Shown here in pieces: positions 4,310 through 8,184 of a stretch of 8,184 bases of DNA. Within the stretch, counting starts at the first letter, position 1. Each line of letters begins with the position of its first letter. The notes below the pieces were generated by a model. That model had not been told where the DNA came from. It ran no database searches and saw only the letters and a list, made by a program, of their open reading frames with translations. Position numbers and translations under genes: made by a program. The DNA is from an uncultured Burkholderiales bacterium (GTDB taxonomy: Bacteria > Pseudomonadota > Gammaproteobacteria > Burkholderiales > Burkholderiaceae_E), in NCBI GenBank assembly GCA_903898725.1, contig CAIUGQ010000655.1, forward strand, positions 1 through 8,184, read 5' to 3'.

Positions 4310-5869
4310 ATGACCGACGCCAACCGCCTGATCATCTTCGACACCACGCTGCGCGACGGCGAGCAGAGCCCCGGCGCGTCGATGACGCGCGAGGAGAAGC
4401 TGCGGATCGCCAAGCTGCTCGAGAAGCTCAGGGTCGACGTCATCGAGGCCGGCTTCGCCTCGTCGTCCAACGGCGACTTCGAGGCCGTCCGGGCGATCGC
4501 CTCGACGATCAAGGACTCGATCGTCTGCTCGCTGGCCCGCGCCAACGACCGCGACATCTCGCGTGCCGCCGAGGCGCTCGAGCCGGCCCGCCGCAAGCGC
4601 ATCCACACCTTCATCGCCACGTCGCCGCTGCACATGGAGAAGAAGCTGCGGATGACGCCCGACCAGGTGTTCGAGGGCGCGCGGCTGGCCGTGCGCTTCG
4701 CCCGCAAGTTCACCGACGACGTCGAGTTCTCGCCGGAGGACGGCTACCGCTCGGAGCCCGAGTTCCTCTACCGCGTGCTCGAGGCCGCGATCAAGGAAGG
4801 CGCGACCACGATCAACATCCCCGACACCGTCGGCTATGCGGTGCCCGAGCTCTACGGCGCGTTCATCCGCGACCTGCGCGAGAAGATCCCCAACTCCGAC
4901 AAGGCCGTCTGGAGCGTGCACTGCCACAACGACCTCGGCATGGCGGTGGCCAACTCGCTGGCCGGCGTGATGCAGGGCGGCGCGCGCCAGGTCGAGTGCA
5001 CGATCAACGGGCTGGGCGAGCGGGCCGGCAACACCTCGCTCGAAGAGGTCGTGATGGCGGTCAAGACCCGCCGCGACTTCTTCGGCCTGGACGTCGGCAT
5101 CGACGCCAGCCAGATCGTCCCGATCTCCAAGCTGGTCTCGGGCATCACCGGCTTCCCGGTGCAGCCGAACAAGGCGGTGGTCGGTGCCAACGCGTTCGCG
5201 CACGCCTCGGGCATCCACCAGGACGGCGTGCTCAAGGCCCGCGACACCTACGAGATCATGCGGGCCGAGGACGTGGGCTGGGCGGCCAACCGGATCGTGC
5301 TCGGCAAGCTGTCGGGCCGCAACGCGTTCAAGCAGCGCCTGCAGGAGCTCGGCATCCAGCTCGACTCCGAGACCGAGGTGAACGCCGCCTTCGTGCGCTT
5401 CAAGGACCTCGCCGACCGCAAGGCCGAGATCTTCGACGAGGACATCCACGCGCTGGTGTCCGACGAGTCGGTCACCACCGAGAACGAGCACTTCAAGCTG
5501 CTGTCGATGCGCCAGTCGTCCGAGATGGGCGAGAAGCCGCAGGCGGCGGTGGTGATCTCGGTCGCCGGTGTCGAGCACAAGGCCGAATCCGAGGGCAACG
5601 GCCCGGTCGACGCGACCCTCAAGGCGATCGAGTCGAAGGTCTCGTCGGGTGCCGAGCTGCTGCTGTACTCGGTCAACGCCATCACCACCGGCACCGAGTC
5701 GCAGGGCGAGGTCACGGTGCGCCTGGCCCGTGCCGGACGGATCGTCAACGGCATCGGCGCCGATCCGGACATCGTGGTGGCCTCGGCCAAGGCCTACCTG
5801 AACGCGCTCAACAAGCTGCATTCCGACGCGCCGCGGGTCAATCCGCAGCACGACGCGGTCACGCCCTGA
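4310..5869 (+). CDS. leuA: 2-isopropylmalate synthase (long form)
   Basis: LeuA condenses acetyl-CoA with 2-oxoisovalerate to give 2-isopropylmalate, the first committed step of leucine synthesis, in the cytoplasm. The 519-residue length fits the bacterial enzyme with its regulatory domain. The catalytic TIM barrel occupies about residues 1-280. It carries FDTTLRDGEQSPGA (10-23, metal ligand D11 and catalytic R15), the metal-binding HCHNDLGMA (H204, H206) and NGLGERAGN (233-241, N241). A linker region includes HASGIHQDG (298-306). The C-terminal allosteric domain (about 390-519), which in this family binds leucine for feedback inhibition, includes VDATLKAIESKV and GIGADPDIVVAS. The ATG at 4310 has GAGGAG ten bases upstream and matches the usual LeuA N-terminus. 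A start at 4247 would add 21 residues lying across the promoter and leader. The gene is followed 174 bases later by rpsO, which has its own promoter. Confidence 0.98.
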   Translation: MTDANRLIIFDTTLRDGEQSPGASMTREEKLRIAKLLEKLRVDVIEAGFASSSNGDFEAVRAIASTIKDSIVCSLARANDRDISRAAEALEPARRKRIHTFIATSPLHMEKKLRMTPDQVFEGARLAVRFARKFTDDVEFSPEDGYRSEPEFLYRVLEAAIKEGATTINIPDTVGYAVPELYGAFIRDLREKIPNSDKAVWSVHCHNDLGMAVANSLAGVMQGGARQVECTINGLGERAGNTSLEEVVMAVKTRRDFFGLDVGIDASQIVPISKLVSGITGFPVQPNKAVVGANAFAHASGIHQDGVLKARDTYEIMRAEDVGWAANRIVLGKLSGRNAFKQRLQELGIQLDSETEVNAAFVRFKDLADRKAEIFDEDIHALVSDESVTTENEHFKLLSMRQSSEMGEKPQAAVVISVAGVEHKAESEGNGPVDATLKAIESKVSSGAELLLYSVNAITTGTESQGEVTVRLARAGRIVNGIGADPDIVVASAKAYLNALNKLHSDAPRVNPQHDAVTP

Positions 5870-5913
5870 CGGTCCGGGGAGCGGTGGCGGGCGGGCCGGC
5901 CCCGACCGGCGGT

Positions 5914-5942
5914 TTGGCCCGACTGCCCCGTTCCGATATACT
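5914..5942 (+). promoter_or_regulatory. Likely sigma-70 promoter of rpsO
   Basis: A -35 element TTGGCC (5914-5919, 4 of 6 matches) and a -10 element TATACT (5937-5942, 5 of 6 matches) are separated by the ideal 17 bases. Transcription would start near 5949, leaving a leader of about 95 bases before rpsO. This is the best-matching promoter in the window and suits a highly expressed ribosomal protein gene. Confidence 0.65.
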
Positions 5943-5979
5943 CCGCAGGTTCTGCTTCCGGCGACATGCCGGCGCGGAG
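5941..5979. repeat. Nested inverted repeat between the rpsO promoter and gene
   Basis: The outer arms CTCCGC (5941-5946) and GCGGAG (5974-5979) enclose an inner hairpin CCGGC (5958-5962) / GCCGG (5968-5972) with a 5-base loop. The left outer arm overlaps the end of the -10 element, so a transcript from this promoter would hold only the inner hairpin. Transcripts reading through from leuA would hold both. The structure may act at the DNA level or in readthrough RNA, or may be coincidental. Confidence 0.3.
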
Positions 5980-6043
5980 CGTTTCTGATCCAACCCGCAC
6001 GGCAGCGCATCCCGGCGCCGCCGCAAGTCACCCAAGGGAAATC

Positions 6044-6313
6044 ATGGCTGTTGCCGAAATCGACAAGGCGAAGATCGTCGCCGACTACCAGCGTGCGCAG
6101 GGCGACACCGGTTCGCCGGAAGTCCAGGTCGCGCTGCTCACCGCCCGCATCAACGAGCTGACCGGTCACTTCAAGACCCACGCGAAGGATCACCACTCGC
6201 GTCGCGGCCTGCTGAAGATGGTCAGCCGCCGCCGCAAGCTGCTCGACTACCTGAAGGGTCGCAACCCCCAGGGCTACAAGGCGCTCATCGAGCGTCTCGG
6301 CCTGCGGAAGTAA
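6044..6313 (+). CDS. rpsO: 30S ribosomal protein S15
   Basis: S15 binds 16S rRNA at the three-way junction of helices 20, 21 and 22 and starts assembly of the small-subunit platform. The protein is 89 residues, the standard length. The N-terminal helix is followed by GSPEVQVALLTARI (23-36), and then the rRNA-binding core KDHHSRRGLLKMVSRRR (48-64), with the conserved H42, D49 and S52. It ends in LIERLGLRK. The ATG at 6044 has AAGGGAA just upstream (6034-6040). An in-frame ATG at 5966 would add 26 unrelated residues across the leader and is rejected. In many bacteria S15 represses its own translation through its leader; whether this leader does so cannot be read from sequence. pnp follows, as in many proteobacteria, but here an intrinsic terminator lies between them. 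Confidence 0.98.
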   Translation: MAVAEIDKAKIVADYQRAQGDTGSPEVQVALLTARINELTGHFKTHAKDHHSRRGLLKMVSRRRKLLDYLKGRNPQGYKALIERLGLRK

Positions 6314-6342
6314 GCGTGTCGAACCGGGTGGCAGGGACCGAC

Positions 6343-6361
6343 TCGGGGCCTCCGGCCCCGA
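6343..6361 (+). repeat. Strong GC hairpin downstream of rpsO without a T-tract
   Basis: TCGGGGCC (6343-6350) and GGCCCCGA (6354-6361) form a perfect 8-base-pair stem around a 3-base loop, 30 bases after the rpsO stop. No run of T follows, so it is unlikely to terminate transcription by itself. It could stabilise the 3' end of the rpsO mRNA against exonucleases, or be a nuclease processing site in rpsO-pnp readthrough RNA. Confidence 0.5.
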
Positions 6362-6396
6362 CCGCGCCCGTCGCCGCCCGACCCCGGCCGCATGTG

Positions 6397-6427
6397 GATG
6401 CCCGCTCGACGCGGGCATCTTCGTTTT
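6397..6427 (+). terminator. Intrinsic terminator after rpsO
   Basis: A perfect 9-base-pair stem, GATGCCCGC (6397-6405) with GCGGGCATC (6411-6419), closes a 5-base loop and is followed by TTCGTTTT (6420-6427). The geometry is that of a Rho-independent terminator on the plus strand. It sits 84 bases after the rpsO stop and 102 bases before the pnp start. It should end most rpsO transcripts and limit readthrough into pnp. Confidence 0.85.
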
Positions 6428-6475
6428 GCGGACCGGATGAAGTGCAGGAACACATCGAAGTCGAATGAAGGCGAA

Positions 6476-6499
6476 CCGCGCCGCCGGCTGATCGCGCGG
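6476..6499 (+). promoter_or_regulatory. Possible hairpin in the pnp leader
   Basis: CCGCGC (6476-6481) and GCGCGG (6494-6499) can form a 6-base-pair stem around a 12-base loop, 29 bases before the pnp start. In E. coli, pnp is autoregulated through RNase III cleavage of a leader stem-loop. This one is shorter than that, so a similar role is only a suggestion. I see no convincing separate pnp promoter between 6428 and 6475. Confidence 0.25.
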
Positions 6500-6528
6500 G
6501 TCACAGCAAGCACAGAGAGGAAAAGAGC

Positions 6529-8184
<1,656 letters not shown>

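Noticed and set aside
5893..5920. Possible leuA terminator (GCCGG/CCGGC and GGGCC/GGCCC stems)
   Set aside because: The stems are short and mutually exclusive, and there is no T-tract. Such pairings are expected by chance at this GC content, and the region overlaps the rpsO -35.
5966..6043. Upstream in-frame ATG for rpsO
   Set aside because: It would add 26 residues not found in S15. The ATG at 6044 has a good ribosome site and gives the standard 89 residues.

Overview
The window is GC-rich, densely coding chromosomal DNA. Its proteins look like those of a betaproteobacterium, most likely Burkholderiales. The basis is the 188-residue Dcd sequence type, the long-form LeuA beside rpsO-pnp, and the codon bias. 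I assign no genus or species.

Layout. (1) Positions 1-1351 carry, on the minus strand, a 2Fe-2S subunit gene followed by the start of a molybdopterin-binding large subunit gene. Both belong to the xanthine oxidase / aerobic CO dehydrogenase-like family. The large subunit runs off the left edge. (2) A 245-base divergent spacer (1352-1596) follows. (3) A plus-strand dCTP deaminase gene (dcd, 1597-3291) is interrupted in frame by a 376-residue intein (1945-3072). The intein encodes an HNH-type homing endonuclease with DNA-binding modules. (4) A DMT/EamA-family membrane transporter gene (3308-4237) lies 16 bases after dcd. (5) leuA (2-isopropylmalate synthase, 4310-5869) has its own likely promoter. 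(6) rpsO (ribosomal protein S15, 6044-6313) has a promoter and ends in an intrinsic terminator. (7) pnp (polynucleotide phosphorylase) starts with GTG at 6529 and runs off the right edge. No stretch of more than 300 bases lacks a gene.

The most unusual element is the dcd intein. Removing residues 117-492 leaves an uninterrupted 188-residue dCTP deaminase. The insertion falls directly after the Arg of the GKSTYAR active-site motif, so the unspliced precursor has its catalytic residues split apart. The intein carries an HNH nuclease, a run of about five Arg-rich modules of roughly 17-20 residues, and a helix-turn-helix segment. Its splice chemistry looks non-standard: Ser instead of His is next to last, Gly stands where block F often has His, and Cys replaces the usual block F Asp. 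Intein codons (11 CGA, 5 AGG/AGA) differ from the dcd exteins (none). The extein codons beside the junction are also atypical, as expected of a co-conversion tract left by homing.

The other genes are housekeeping: leucine biosynthesis, a ribosomal protein and RNA turnover. The oxidoreductase pair is a separate, divergently transcribed unit.
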